From: Litoreibacter janthinus
GTDB lineage: Bacteria; Pseudomonadota; Alphaproteobacteria; Rhodobacterales; Rhodobacteraceae
NCBI RefSeq assembly: GCF_900111945.1
Contig: NZ_FOYO01000001.1
Location: forward strand, 3,417,751 to 3,481,750
Direction: 5' to 3'
Length of the DNA: 64,000 bases
Part shown: positions 1 to 9,484 of the stretch, in pieces
Numbering within the stretch: the first letter of the stretch is position 1
Layout: the number at the start of each line of letters is the position of its first letter
The notes under the pieces: model-generated
What the model was told of the DNA's origin: nothing
What the model saw: the letters and a program-made list of their open reading frames with translations, nothing else
Database searches by the model: none
Translations under genes and position numbers: made by a program

Positions 1-1
1 G

Positions 2-112
2 CTGCGTGATTTGCAGATGGACGCCGGAGCGCTGGCCCCTGCCCTGACCTTGTTGGAACTTGAAGGGAAGATCGAGCGCCAACCCGGCGGACTGTTATCG
101 CGGTTGAACTAG
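2..112 (+). CDS. dprA: DNA-processing protein DprA, C-terminal end (partial)
   Basis: The window opens inside a plus-strand reading frame of 36 residues that ends at a TAG at 110-112. The residues, with a run like TLLELEGKIERQPGGL, match the C-terminal winged-helix segment typical of DprA/Smf, the RecA loader for single-stranded DNA taken up during natural transformation. Only this tail is visible; the Rossmann-fold core that defines the family lies outside the window. It overlaps the convergent transporter gene by 4 bases. The call rests on this short stretch, so it is probable rather than certain. Confidence 0.6.
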   Translation: MRDLQMDAGALAPALTLLELEGKIERQPGGLLSRLN

Positions 113-936
113 CGCGCCTTGCAAAGGGCCAGCGCGATGCCGCCAAGCACCAGCAAACTGGCAAGGGCAAAGCGGACCGTCAAATCTTCGCCCAAGAATG
201 CCATGCCCCCCATCAAAGCGATGACCGGCACGGTGAGTTGAGCCACCGCTGCGGTCGTTGTCTCCAGCATCGGGAGAACACGATACCACAACGCATACCC
301 CAAAGCCGACGTGATCGCGCCAGAAGCTAGGGCCGCCATATAGCCCACCGTGGGTCCTGTTGGCAGGCCCACAAAGGGGAACATTACAATCATCAAAAGC
401 GCTGCGTAGCGGAAATTCTGCTCTGTCCGCAGCAAAGGTGACTGGCTTCCGCGCCCCGCCAATGTGTAGACACCCCAGCCCACACCCGCCGCAGCCATCA
501 AAACGCCGCCCCACATGTCGGGAGCCGCACCGCCTGCAGGCCAGAGCAAAACCGCAAGGCCGGCAAACGCGACACCGCACCCAAGATACCGCATCGCCCG
601 GATGCGTTCGCCACCCATCACAGCTGCAGCGAACATCGTGATCTGCACGACCCCGAAGAGTATAAGCGCACCGACGCCCGCATCTAGCGTGGTATAGGCC
701 AGAGAGAAGCCAAGCATGTAGACCAGCAGCGAAGCGGTTCCGACCACGCTTCCGCGCTCCTTTTGATCGGTTCGGCGCATCCAGACGAGCGCCAGCAGGA
801 CGATCGCGCCGCTCCACACACGCAGCATGCTGAAATCTAACGGGTCCATCCCACCGCGCGACACGCCGAGCTTGTTCAACACGGAGTTGGCTGCAAACGC
901 GACCATGGTGAGGGCGGTGAGTAAAAAGAGACGCAT
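109..936 (-). CDS. EamA/DMT-family transporter
   Basis: This is a polytopic inner-membrane protein of about 275 residues with roughly ten hydrophobic helices in two EamA-like repeats. That is the layout of drug/metabolite transporter (DMT) superfamily exporters of amino acids or other metabolites. The substrate cannot be read from the sequence. The ATG at 936 starts directly at the first membrane helix (MRLFLLTALTM). An in-frame ATG at 972 would add 12 residues and has a weak GGGG about 10 bases upstream, so it remains possible. The gene converges on dprA with a 4-base overlap and lies beyond the groEL terminator, so it is not part of the groESL transcript. Confidence 0.85.
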   Translation of the reverse strand: MRLFLLTALTMVAFAANSVLNKLGVSRGGMDPLDFSMLRVWSGAIVLLALVWMRRTDQKERGSVVGTASLLVYMLGFSLAYTTLDAGVGALILFGVVQITMFAAAVMGGERIRAMRYLGCGVAFAGLAVLLWPAGGAAPDMWGGVLMAAAGVGWGVYTLAGRGSQSPLLRTEQNFRYAALLMIVMFPFVGLPTGPTVGYMAALASGAITSALGYALWYRVLPMLETTTAAVAQLTVPVIALMGGMAFLGEDLTVRFALASLLVLGGIALALCKAR

Positions 937-1011
937 GGCATTGGCATAGGGCGAATTATCGCAAGAGAACATTCGAAAATGCCCCTGTCCGAAGCTTTCG
1001 CGGTCACAATG

Positions 1012-1048
1012 CGGTCAACAAAAAAGGGCCACCCAGACGGGTGGCCCT
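1012..1048 (-). terminator. Rho-independent terminator of groESL
   Basis: A perfect 10-bp stem (1025-1034 with 1039-1048, GGGCCACCC core) encloses a 4-base loop. On the minus strand it is followed by a T-rich run (TTTTTTGTT). It lies 30 bases after the groEL stop codon, where a terminator of the groES-groEL operon is expected. Confidence 0.9.
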
Positions 1049-1077
1049 GAACTTGGCGTAATATGGCGTGAGCCCTA

Positions 1078-2739
<1,662 letters not shown>

Positions 2740-2760
2740 TCAGTGATGGGGAAAGTGCGA

Positions 2761-3048
2761 TTAGGACAGGATGCCCAGAATGTCGCTTTCTTTCATGATC
2801 AGCAGCTCTTTGCCGTCTACGGTGACTTCCGTGCCGGACCATTTGCCGAACAGGACTTTGTCGCCTTCTTTGACGGACATCGGGATCAGGTCGCCCGACT
2901 CTTTGCGCGCGCCTTCACCAGCGGCAACAATCATGCCCTCAGCAGGTTTCTCTTTTGCGCTCTCGGGGATGATCAAACCACCAGCGGTTTTCTCGTCGCC
3001 TTCAACACGTTCTACAAGAACGCGGTCGTGAAGCGGTTTCAATGCCAT
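2761..3048 (-). CDS. groES: Co-chaperonin GroES (10 kDa)
   Basis: This 95-residue protein is the heptameric lid that caps GroEL. The sequence [12 protein letters not shown] at the start, the mobile loop (around residues 18-33, ending [12 protein letters not shown]) and the C-terminal ILGILS are characteristic. The ATG at 3048 is chosen over an upstream start at 3111 because AAGGAG lies 9 bases before it. The upstream start would also run the coding region through the CIRCE operator. It is the first gene of the groESL operon. Confidence 0.98.
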   Translation of the reverse strand: MALKPLHDRVLVERVEGDEKTAGGLIIPESAKEKPAEGMIVAAGEGARKESGDLIPMSVKEGDKVLFGKWSGTEVTVDGKELLIMKESDILGILS

Positions 3049-3104
3049 CGTTTGGTGCTCCTTAGCTCCAATGTTACTCCCATGGCCCCGTTTGATCAGG
3101 GCCG

Positions 3105-3131
3105 TTAGCACTCATCCAATGCGAGTGCCAA
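3105..3131 (-). promoter_or_regulatory. CIRCE element (HrcA operator) upstream of groES
   Basis: On the plus strand TTAGCACTC (3105-3113), nine bases, then GAGTGCCAA (3123-3131) match the classical CIRCE inverted repeat TTAGCACTC-N9-GAGTGCTAA with one mismatch. It lies 57 bases before the groES start, in the 5' leader. CIRCE is bound by the heat-shock repressor HrcA, so groESL here is expected to be HrcA-repressed and heat-induced. hrcA itself is not in the window. Confidence 0.93.
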
Positions 3132-3138
3132 CACGTGG

Positions 3139-3167
3139 TAGCTAAGGAGGTGACCCTAAGGTGTCAA
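3139..3167 (-). promoter_or_regulatory. Candidate groESL promoter
   Basis: Reading the minus strand, a perfect TTGACA (-35, 3167-3162) is followed after 17 bases by TAGCTA (3144-3139). The -10 box is poor against the sigma70 consensus. Position, directly upstream of CIRCE, is right for the groES promoter. A heat-shock sigma factor (RpoH) may use the same region. Confidence 0.4.
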
Positions 3168-3250
3168 CGGGATTCATGTGAAATTTTTCCGAAAAATATG
3201 TGACACCCAGCGCTCGCCCTGATCGAGAGGGGCAAGCCGCGCGCAATCGT

Positions 3251-3922
3251 TCAGGCTTCCAGTATGCCTTCAAACTCCCCAAGCGCATTTTCGCCTTTGG
3301 GTGTCAGCGCATAATGGCCGATCTTTACACGCTCGAACCATCCATAGTGATCATCTGCCATGATACGCGTTGCAGTGGGCACCTCAGCGGCCTTGGCGAC
3401 CTGAGAGCCTTTGCACGCCCCCACTGTGGCCAGATAGCGTGCGCATTTGAGCGCGTCCTGGCGGTAGGCGGTGATCAGCCCCACCCGCGTTTGCCCGCCT
3501 TCATTCGGATCGCCCACCCGTCGCGCGAACTCTTTCAGCAACCGGCCCTTGCGCGGCTTTGATTTACGCGGCGCATAAGCGGCCGGATCCTGATGGACCT
3601 GAACCAAACCGTCCGACAGACGCACCGTGATCAGCCCAAGCCCCAACCGTCGGCACAGCGCCGTGTTGTCTTTTATGGCTTTAAGGAAGAGCTTGCCCGT
3701 TTTGCGCGGCACCGCGACATAGACGTCATCGACGATAGACTGCCGCGCCACGCCCTGATGAAACAGGCTGAGCGAGAAGCTGGTTTTCAGCTCAACGATC
3801 ACCGGTTCGTCACCGTCACGGACGCCGACAACATCACATGCACCGATTTCGCCTTTGACCTCGTAGCCTTGCCCTTCAAGGAAGGCCTTCACCGGGCCGT
3901 AAAGCTCTGTCTCTTTTGTCAT
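3251..3922 (-). CDS. DUF2161 family protein, PD-(D/E)XK nuclease-like
   Basis: This 223-residue soluble protein has an N-terminal half resembling a restriction-endonuclease-like fold: Gly-Ala-Cys-Asp followed by VIVELKTSFS (around residues 40-49), i.e. a D...ExK pattern. The C-terminal half (about 125-223) is basic and could form a winged-helix DNA-binding region. It matches my memory of DUF2161, a conserved family in Rhodobacterales annotated as a putative PD-(D/E)XK phosphodiesterase. Substrate and role are unknown. It stands alone between groES and a divergent gene. Confidence 0.7.
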   Translation of the reverse strand: MTKETELYGPVKAFLEGQGYEVKGEIGACDVVGVRDGDEPVIVELKTSFSLSLFHQGVARQSIVDDVYVAVPRKTGKLFLKAIKDNTALCRRLGLGLITVRLSDGLVQVHQDPAAYAPRKSKPRKGRLLKEFARRVGDPNEGGQTRVGLITAYRQDALKCARYLATVGACKGSQVAKAAEVPTATRIMADDHYGWFERVKIGHYALTPKGENALGEFEGILEA

Positions 3923-3962
3923 AGATAGACGCTACACGCGCCAGATGGGGCGCAACAAGGTT

Positions 3963-3992
3963 TTGCCAACCAGCCCTGTCATGGTGTATCAT
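3963..3992 (+). promoter_or_regulatory. Sigma70-type promoter for the asparagine-synthase-like gene
   Basis: TTGCCA (3963-3968) and TATCAT (3987-3992) are separated by 18 bases and each matches the sigma70 consensus at five of six positions. The start codon lies 50 bases downstream, after an AAAAGGAG ribosome-binding site. Confidence 0.6.
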
Positions 3993-4041
3993 CCGCGTAA
4001 CAAGAGCAGACCAACAGAGCCCCTAAAAGGAGCCATCCCAT

Positions 4042-5511
4042 ATGCTGACCGCCCCTTTAGCGGCCCACCTTGCCTGCGACGAAGCAAAGCTCGATTTTGC
4101 ACGCACGTTTCGCGGGCAGTTCACCCTCAGCCAATCCACCGAGCTTTCTATTGAAGGCTACCGTGTCACCGATCTGGGAAACGGATGGCGGCTGCATCAT
4201 TGCCGCGCCCTGCCCTACGCAAGACTACGCACCGCGCGGGGCGAGTTTGCGGGAATTGTGCTGGGCATTGCGGTTGATGGCGAAGGGCAGCTTGTCACCG
4301 ACGGGTCCACGCTGACATCTTCGTTTGAGGAATTCGCGACTGATGCCGCAGGGCGCTATGTGCTGATTGATGCGGATGGTGCGGTCTACGCCGACCCAAC
4401 GGGATCAATGGGCGTGGTCTATGACGCGGGCACGCGCACGGTGGCGTCCACCCCGCTGATGTGCGTAAACCGGCCTTTGATTGATCCGCCGCGCTTTGAC
4501 CCTGACGCGATTCAAGCGGGGCGCGGCAGTTATGCGCTTGGGTTTACCCGTGACGCCTATGTGAGGGGCGTTGTGCCCAACCACCGATTGGATTTGACCA
4601 CCTTCGCGTTAACGCGATTTTGGCCACGGCCCGACGCCACCTTCCCGACCGATGCGCCTGAAGAGACCGTCGCCGCGATGGGCAAAAGGCTCAGCGATGT
4701 GATTGGGGCCATCGCCTTGGGCCACCCCACCCTGCTGCCATTGTCGGGCGGGCGTGACAGCCGCAACCTAGCCGCTGCCGCCAAGCCCCATCTGCCCCAC
4801 ATCGCCCACAGTTACACATTCGTGTACAACTGGCAGAGCCAGATTGACGCTGAAGTGGCGAAACAGATTGCCGACACTCTGGGCCTGTCACATCAGACAT
4901 ACGCATCATACTCTGGCTCGGCCCGAGAGCGGGACACGCTACCCCGGGCTGCGCGCATTCGGCAGAAACTGGCCTTCAGGCTCGCTGGCGGCTATGTCGG
5001 TGATCCCAATAACGATGTTCTGGACGGGCTCGCCCGTAAGTTGCCCAAAGGCGTGGTTTTGCGCGGCAACGTGATGGAGTTACTGAAGGCCAATCACTGG
5101 AAACGCGGGCTGGCCCATGACGCCGCTGATCCCGATGGCCACGACGCCGATTACGCCACCGAACGCTTGGCGATCTTCCCTGATGGCGGCGCGCAGACCG
5201 TGGCAACTTTCAAGCCGGATTATCTGGCATGGCACGCGACGTTACCGGACGCTGCAAAGCGCGTCGCCTATGACTTTGCATTCATGGAAAGCCTGTTGCC
5301 GGGCTGGCAGCCCAAGTTCTACGGCTATACGCGCAACTTCTTGGTCAACCCGTTCAGCGACCGTGCGCTCATCAAAGGCTGCATGTGTTTGCCGGTCGCA
5401 GAGCGTCAGGCCAACATCTACAACGACGCGCTCCTCGCATATCTGGCGCCAGAACTTGTTCCGATCCCCTTCACGCCCGATATAAAAGTCGCACGGTTCG
5501 CCGCCGCTTAA
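4042..5511 (+). CDS. Asparagine synthase-like ATP-pyrophosphatase protein
   Basis: The protein has 489 residues. Its N-terminal part (about 1-160) resembles the beta-sandwich of class II glutamine amidotransferases but lacks the catalytic Cys2. The central part carries a PP-loop, SGGRDS at 235-240, as in AsnB-type ATP pyrophosphatases that adenylate a carboxylate for amide bond formation. Without the glutaminase cysteine it probably uses ammonia or another amine, or acts in peptide or polysaccharide modification, as many AsnB-like proteins do. It stands as a single gene with its own promoter and a strong AAAAGGAG site. The substrate is unknown and no biosynthetic partners lie nearby. Confidence 0.7.
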   Translation: MLTAPLAAHLACDEAKLDFARTFRGQFTLSQSTELSIEGYRVTDLGNGWRLHHCRALPYARLRTARGEFAGIVLGIAVDGEGQLVTDGSTLTSSFEEFATDAAGRYVLIDADGAVYADPTGSMGVVYDAGTRTVASTPLMCVNRPLIDPPRFDPDAIQAGRGSYALGFTRDAYVRGVVPNHRLDLTTFALTRFWPRPDATFPTDAPEETVAAMGKRLSDVIGAIALGHPTLLPLSGGRDSRNLAAAAKPHLPHIAHSYTFVYNWQSQIDAEVAKQIADTLGLSHQTYASYSGSARERDTLPRAARIRQKLAFRLAGGYVGDPNNDVLDGLARKLPKGVVLRGNVMELLKANHWKRGLAHDAADPDGHDADYATERLAIFPDGGAQTVATFKPDYLAWHATLPDAAKRVAYDFAFMESLLPGWQPKFYGYTRNFLVNPFSDRALIKGCMCLPVAERQANIYNDALLAYLAPELVPIPFTPDIKVARFAAA

Positions 5512-5531
5512 TTCGCCGCATCGGTGCTATC

Positions 5532-5560
5532 GTGACAACGCTTACTGTGGCTCCTATAAG
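5532..5560 (+). promoter_or_regulatory. Sigma70-type promoter of the pyrophosphatase gene
   Basis: GTGACA (5532-5537) and TATAAG (5555-5560), 17 bases apart, each match the consensus at five of six positions. The predicted start of transcription is about 35 bases before the ATG of the pyrophosphatase gene. It probably also serves the thioredoxin-like and HAD genes that follow closely. Confidence 0.65.
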
Positions 5561-5602
5561 GCGCGCAAAGACCATACATTTATCACTAAGGACGCATCCG
5601 CA

Positions 5603-6520
5603 ATGACCACTTTTGTCTTTGGCCACAAATCCCCTGACACTGACTCGACCGGCTCCCCGCTGATCTGGGAATGGTTCATGAACCACACTGGCCAAACCGC
5701 CGCCGCCAAGCTTCTGGGAGAGCCCAACACCGAAGCCGCCTTCATGCTGACCCGCTGGAACCTTGCCAAGCCAGAAATCATCGACAACGTGGCCGACGGC
5801 CAACCATGCGTGATCGTTGACACCAACAACCCTGCCGAGCTGCCTGCGAATATCAATGGCGCTGACGTCCGTGCGATCATCGATCACCACAAACTGGTGG
5901 GCGGTCTGGAAACTGCTGGTCCCATCGACATCACAATCCGCCCTCTGGCTTGCACCGCCACCATCATGCACGACCTGATGGGTGAACACGTCAAAGACAT
6001 GCCTGAAAGCATCAAAGGCGCAATGCTGTCTTGTATCGTTTCCGACACGCTGGAGTTCCGCTCCCCGACGACGACCCCGATTGACCGCACAGTGGCCGAA
6101 AGCCTTGCCGAAGATCTGGGCATCAACATCGCGGACTACGCCGCCGAAATGTTCGCTGCGAAATCTGACGTGTCGGCCTTCTCCGCAGCAGAGCTTCTGC
6201 GCATGGACAGCAAGGAATACGCGGTAGACGGCGTCAACTTCCGCGTTTCGGTTCTGGAGACCACCAGCCCGAAAATGGTGCTCGACCGCAAGGCCGAGAT
6301 CATGGAAGCGATGCCTCAGGTTGCTGGCGAGGACAAAGTGAACGAGGTCCTGTTATTCGTCGTGGATATCCTGAATGAAGAAGCCACCATGCTGATTCCG
6401 AACGATCTGTCCAAGCGCGTGGCGGAAAAATCCTTCGGTGCCGATGTGAATGGCGACACTGTTGTTCTGCCGGGCATCATGAGCCGCAAGAAGCAGATCA
6501 TCCCTAGCCTCAAGCTGTAA
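5603..6520 (+). CDS. ppaC: Manganese-dependent inorganic pyrophosphatase (family II)
   Basis: This 305-residue DHH-family enzyme hydrolyses pyrophosphate to two phosphates and so drives biosynthetic reactions forward. Visible metal-binding motifs are HKSPDTDS (residues 8-15), Asp73 in VDTNN, DHH at 94-96, and the substrate-binding SRKKQI near the C-terminus (about 296-301). The third motif reads DTNN where many family II enzymes have DHNE, so a metal-shell histidine/glutamate position differs. The length is normal for the family. It is followed after 1 base by the thioredoxin-like gene, suggesting one transcript. Confidence 0.93.
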   Translation: MTTFVFGHKSPDTDSTGSPLIWEWFMNHTGQTAAAKLLGEPNTEAAFMLTRWNLAKPEIIDNVADGQPCVIVDTNNPAELPANINGADVRAIIDHHKLVGGLETAGPIDITIRPLACTATIMHDLMGEHVKDMPESIKGAMLSCIVSDTLEFRSPTTTPIDRTVAESLAEDLGINIADYAAEMFAAKSDVSAFSAAELLRMDSKEYAVDGVNFRVSVLETTSPKMVLDRKAEIMEAMPQVAGEDKVNEVLLFVVDILNEEATMLIPNDLSKRVAEKSFGADVNGDTVVLPGIMSRKKQIIPSLKL

Positions 6521-6521
6521 G

Positions 6522-7073
6522 ATGGCTCTACTGGACACGCCCCTTTGCAACTTCGGCGCTGCGGCGCCGGATTTCTCTCTGGCTGAGCCTGACGGGCGCG
6601 TTCATTCCTTAGCTGACGTTGCGGGCCCGAACGGGCTGCTCGTCGCGTTTGTCTGCAACCATTGCCCCTACGTCGTCGCGGTGGCGGACCGTCTCGCGAA
6701 CGACGCCACAGAACTGCAAGACAATGGCATCGGCGTTGTCGCGATCATGTCCAACGATTACCGAGACTACGCGGCTGACAGCCCCGACAACATGCGCGCC
6801 TTTGCGGCCAAACACGGCTGGACATTCCCTTACCTTGTGGATGAAGATCAGTCTGTCGGTCAGGCATACGGTGCGGTCTGCACACCTGATTTTTTCGGCT
6901 ATAACGCTGCGTTGGAGCTTCAGTATCGCGGGCGGCTCGACAGTGCGGGTATGCGCCCGCCCGAAGGCCGCATTCGCGAACTGGTCGACGCCATGCTAGA
7001 GATTTCTAAAACAGGCGAAGGCCCGCGCGATCAAACCCCGTCTATGGGCTGCTCCATCAAGTGGCGCTCATAA
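6522..7073 (+). CDS. Thioredoxin-like/AhpC-TSA family protein
   Basis: This 183-residue protein has a thioredoxin fold of the alkyl-hydroperoxide-reductase/redoxin type. The redox motif is CNHCPY at residues 45-50, two cysteines separated by two residues as in thioredoxins, in the order typical of this "thioredoxin family protein" group. No signal peptide is seen, so it probably acts in the cytosol as a thiol oxidoreductase or peroxidase. The precise partner is unknown. It starts 1 base after the pyrophosphatase stop and is likely translationally coupled to it. Confidence 0.8.
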   Translation: MALLDTPLCNFGAAAPDFSLAEPDGRVHSLADVAGPNGLLVAFVCNHCPYVVAVADRLANDATELQDNGIGVVAIMSNDYRDYAADSPDNMRAFAAKHGWTFPYLVDEDQSVGQAYGAVCTPDFFGYNAALELQYRGRLDSAGMRPPEGRIRELVDAMLEISKTGEGPRDQTPSMGCSIKWRS

Positions 7074-7098
7074 CTCTGCCCTTTTGAGAGGCTTCAAC

Positions 7099-7971
7099 AT
7101 GTCCCAGATTGTCACCCATCTGTCCGAAATTTCTGACCGCTACGACGCGCTCTTCGTGGATTTGTGGGGGTGTATTCACAATGGGCTGGAGCCTTTTGCT
7201 GATGCCGTTTCAGCAATGCAAGCCTACCGCGCAAAAGGGGGCAAGGTGATCTTCGTGACCAACGCCCCGCGCCACCGTGGCTCTGTCGCGCTCCAACTGG
7301 ACAAAATCGGCGTTGCCGAAGATAGCTGGGACGCGATTGCGACGTCTGGCGACAGTGCGCGCTTTGCGATGTTTAACGGGGCTGTCGGCTCCAAGGTGTA
7401 TTTCATCGGGCAGCCGCATGACCAAGCTTTCTTCGATCCGTTGGAGATCGTTGAGGACCCCGTTGCGATTGAGCAAGTTCCGCTTGAGCAAGCCGAAGGC
7501 ATCATTTGCTGTGGCCCGTTCGACCCACTGGCCGCCCCTGATGTGATGCGACCCGAGTTTCTTTACGCCAAGCAAAAGGGCATGAAGCTGCTATGTGCAA
7601 ACCCTGATATCGTCGTGGATCGCGGTGAAACACGCGAATGGTGCGCAGGAGCTTTGGCGAAACTTTACACCGAAATGGGCGGCGAAAGCCTCTACTTCGG
7701 CAAACCCCATCCGCCAATCTACGACCTTGCCCGCCGCAGGCTGTCCGCTTTGGGACAAGCGGTTCCAGATGACCGCATCCTGTGCATTGGCGACGGCGTG
7801 CTGACCGATATTCGCGGCGCTATGGGCGAAGATCTTGATTCTCTTTTCATCTCTGGAGGCCTTGCGGCCGAAGAGACCAAAACGACGCACCAGCCCGACC
7901 CAGACCTGCTAAGTGCCTATCTGGACAAGGAAATGGTGTCGCCGACCTATACTATAGGCTACCTTCGGTAG
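7099..7971 (+). CDS. HAD superfamily hydrolase, subclass IIA (TIGR01459 type)
   Basis: This 290-residue protein begins with the HAD nucleophile motif FVDLWGCIHNG (Asp21), where aspartate forms the phospho-enzyme. It has the class IIA cap region and a late GDGVLTDIRGA motif that binds Mg2+. It resembles the TIGR01459 group, related to p-nitrophenyl phosphatase/NagD-like sugar phosphatases, with unknown substrate. The ATG at 7099 is preceded by GAGAGG at a 7-base distance; an earlier TTG at 7084 has no such site. It is 25 bases after the thioredoxin-like gene and probably in the same transcript. Confidence 0.85.
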   Translation: MSQIVTHLSEISDRYDALFVDLWGCIHNGLEPFADAVSAMQAYRAKGGKVIFVTNAPRHRGSVALQLDKIGVAEDSWDAIATSGDSARFAMFNGAVGSKVYFIGQPHDQAFFDPLEIVEDPVAIEQVPLEQAEGIICCGPFDPLAAPDVMRPEFLYAKQKGMKLLCANPDIVVDRGETREWCAGALAKLYTEMGGESLYFGKPHPPIYDLARRRLSALGQAVPDDRILCIGDGVLTDIRGAMGEDLDSLFISGGLAAEETKTTHQPDPDLLSAYLDKEMVSPTYTIGYLR

Positions 7972-7987
7972 GGCAAAAAAGGCTGGA

Positions 7988-8006
7988 CTTTGCTGCAACT
8001 GCAAAG
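7988..8006. repeat. Small inverted repeat, TGC-rich, upstream of the MaoC gene
   Basis: CTTTGC (7988-7993), seven bases, then GCAAAG (8001-8006) form a perfect 6-bp inverted repeat with an inner TGCA-AC-TGCA arrangement. No T-run follows, so it is not a convincing terminator of the HAD gene. It may be an operator. TGC-rich sites of this general kind are bound by PhaR in PHA-producing relatives, but that link is inference. Confidence 0.4.
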
Positions 8007-8013
8007 TAATTAT

Positions 8014-8045
8014 CTTTCAAACACGAACCATTCCTTGTTTGAAAG
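8014..8045 (+). promoter_or_regulatory. Perfect 10-bp inverted repeat at the MaoC gene start
   Basis: CTTTCAAACA (8014-8023) and TGTTTGAAAG (8036-8045) are perfect reverse complements separated by 12 bases. The right arm ends 9 bases before the ATG, and its GAAAG is the only visible purine-rich ribosome-binding site. The element could be a repressor operator or an RNA hairpin that hides the translation start. Confidence 0.6.
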
Positions 8046-8054
8046 TTACGCGCC

Positions 8055-8513
8055 ATGCTCGACGTTCATCGAACCGACAACCTTCCTCGCGGCACCATAT
8101 GCATCGAAGACATTGAGATCGGCATGAAGCGCCATCTGCGCAAGCAGGTCACGGATCGCGACATCGAAATGTTCGCTGAAATCTCTACCGACCATAATCC
8201 GGTCCATCTTGACGACGACTATGCCCAAGACACCATTTTCGAGGGCCGCATCGCTCACGGGATGCTGACTGCGGGCCTGATCTCTGCCGTTATTGGTGAA
8301 CAACTTCCCGGACATGGCACCGTCTACCTTGGCCAATCACTGAAATTCCTCGCCCCTGTGCGCCCAGGTGACATGGTGCTGGCCGAGGTCGAAGTGACCG
8401 ATATCGATCACGCGAAACGCCGCGTGACGATGCAGACCCGTTGCGAAGTTGATGGCAAGAACGTGCTGAAAGGCGAGGCCATTGTGCTTGCCCCAAGCCG
8501 GAAATTCGACTGA
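8055..8513 (+). CDS. MaoC-like (R)-specific enoyl-CoA hydratase
   Basis: This 152-residue protein has a single hot-dog fold with the hydratase-2 motif (Asp46, His51 in TDHNPVHLD) and the FEGRIAHGML segment. Such enzymes hydrate trans-2-enoyl-CoA to (R)-3-hydroxyacyl-CoA. In PhaJ they supply monomers for polyhydroxyalkanoate; in others they serve fatty-acid or C5-dicarboxylate metabolism. The length fits PhaJ-type hydratases. Start choice is by the MaoC N-terminus and the absence of other in-frame starts. The perfect inverted repeat just upstream suggests dedicated regulation. It is not tightly linked to ribF, which begins 38 bases later. Confidence 0.85.
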   Translation: MLDVHRTDNLPRGTICIEDIEIGMKRHLRKQVTDRDIEMFAEISTDHNPVHLDDDYAQDTIFEGRIAHGMLTAGLISAVIGEQLPGHGTVYLGQSLKFLAPVRPGDMVLAEVEVTDIDHAKRRVTMQTRCEVDGKNVLKGEAIVLAPSRKFD

Positions 8514-8551
8514 CGGTTGCGTCCGCCTCATAGGGCGTTTACCCAAACGCT

Positions 8552-9484
8552 ATGAGGATCATTCGAGACTACCAATTTGTACGACCTGAGGACCGCGGGG
8601 CAACCGCGGCCATTGGCAATTTTGACGGCGTCCATATTGGCCACCAAGCGGTGATTGATCTGGCGCGACGAGCCGCCCCTGACGCCCCACTTGGCATCGT
8701 CACGTTCGAGCCGCATCCGCGCGAGTTCTTCGCCAAAGATGCCCCGCCCTTCCGTTTGATGAACGCGGCTGCCAAGGCGCATCGGCTGGAGAAAATTGGA
8801 GTCGAGCGGCTTTACCAGCTGAATTTTAATACCGGATTGTCAGGCCTTACGGCGGAAGAATTCGCCCGCGATGTCATCGCCAAAGGGCTTGGGCTGACCC
8901 ATGTGGTTGTTGGTGCGGATTTCTGCTTTGGCAAAGGCCGTTCTGGCAACGCCCAAATGCTTAAAGAATTTGGCGAGACATACGGCTTCGGCGTCACTAT
9001 CGCCGATCTGGTCACGCAAGATACGGCGCAAGTCTCCTCGACCAATATCCGTGCGGCCCTGTCGGAAGGACGCCCCAGAGACGCAGCCGAAATGCTAAGC
9101 CATTGGCACCGGATCGAAGGCGCTGTGATCCAAGGCGACCAACGCGGCCGCGAGCTCGGATACCCGACCGCAAACATGTCTATCGACGGGCTACACCCGC
9201 CGAAATTTGGCGTTTACGCCGTTCTGGTGGACGTACTGACTGGCCCGCACAAAGGCAGCTATCACGGCGCCGCCTCCATCGGGGTCCGCCCGATGTTCGG
9301 GGTGAACACGCCAAATTGCGAAAGCTTCCTGTTCGACTTCAAGGGCGACCTTTACGGCGAGACTCTTTCGGTCGCTTTGGTCGATTACCTGCGCGGCGAG
9401 GAGAAGTTTGACGGACTCGACGCATTGATCACGCAGATGGATGCCGACTGCACCCGTGCGCGCAACATTCTGGCTGCGTTATGA
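8552..9484 (+). CDS. ribF: Bifunctional riboflavin kinase/FAD synthetase
   Basis: This 310-residue cytosolic enzyme phosphorylates riboflavin to FMN and adenylates FMN to FAD. The N-terminal nucleotidyltransferase domain shows GNFDGVHIGH at 22-31. The C-terminal flavokinase domain (about 185-310) shows the GYPTANM motif that binds ATP and flavin. The length is normal for proteobacterial RibF. Its stop overlaps the ycgN start by 4 bases (ATGA), indicating co-translation. Confidence 0.96.
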   Translation: MRIIRDYQFVRPEDRGATAAIGNFDGVHIGHQAVIDLARRAAPDAPLGIVTFEPHPREFFAKDAPPFRLMNAAAKAHRLEKIGVERLYQLNFNTGLSGLTAEEFARDVIAKGLGLTHVVVGADFCFGKGRSGNAQMLKEFGETYGFGVTIADLVTQDTAQVSSTNIRAALSEGRPRDAAEMLSHWHRIEGAVIQGDQRGRELGYPTANMSIDGLHPPKFGVYAVLVDVLTGPHKGSYHGAASIGVRPMFGVNTPNCESFLFDFKGDLYGETLSVALVDYLRGEEKFDGLDALITQMDADCTRARNILAAL

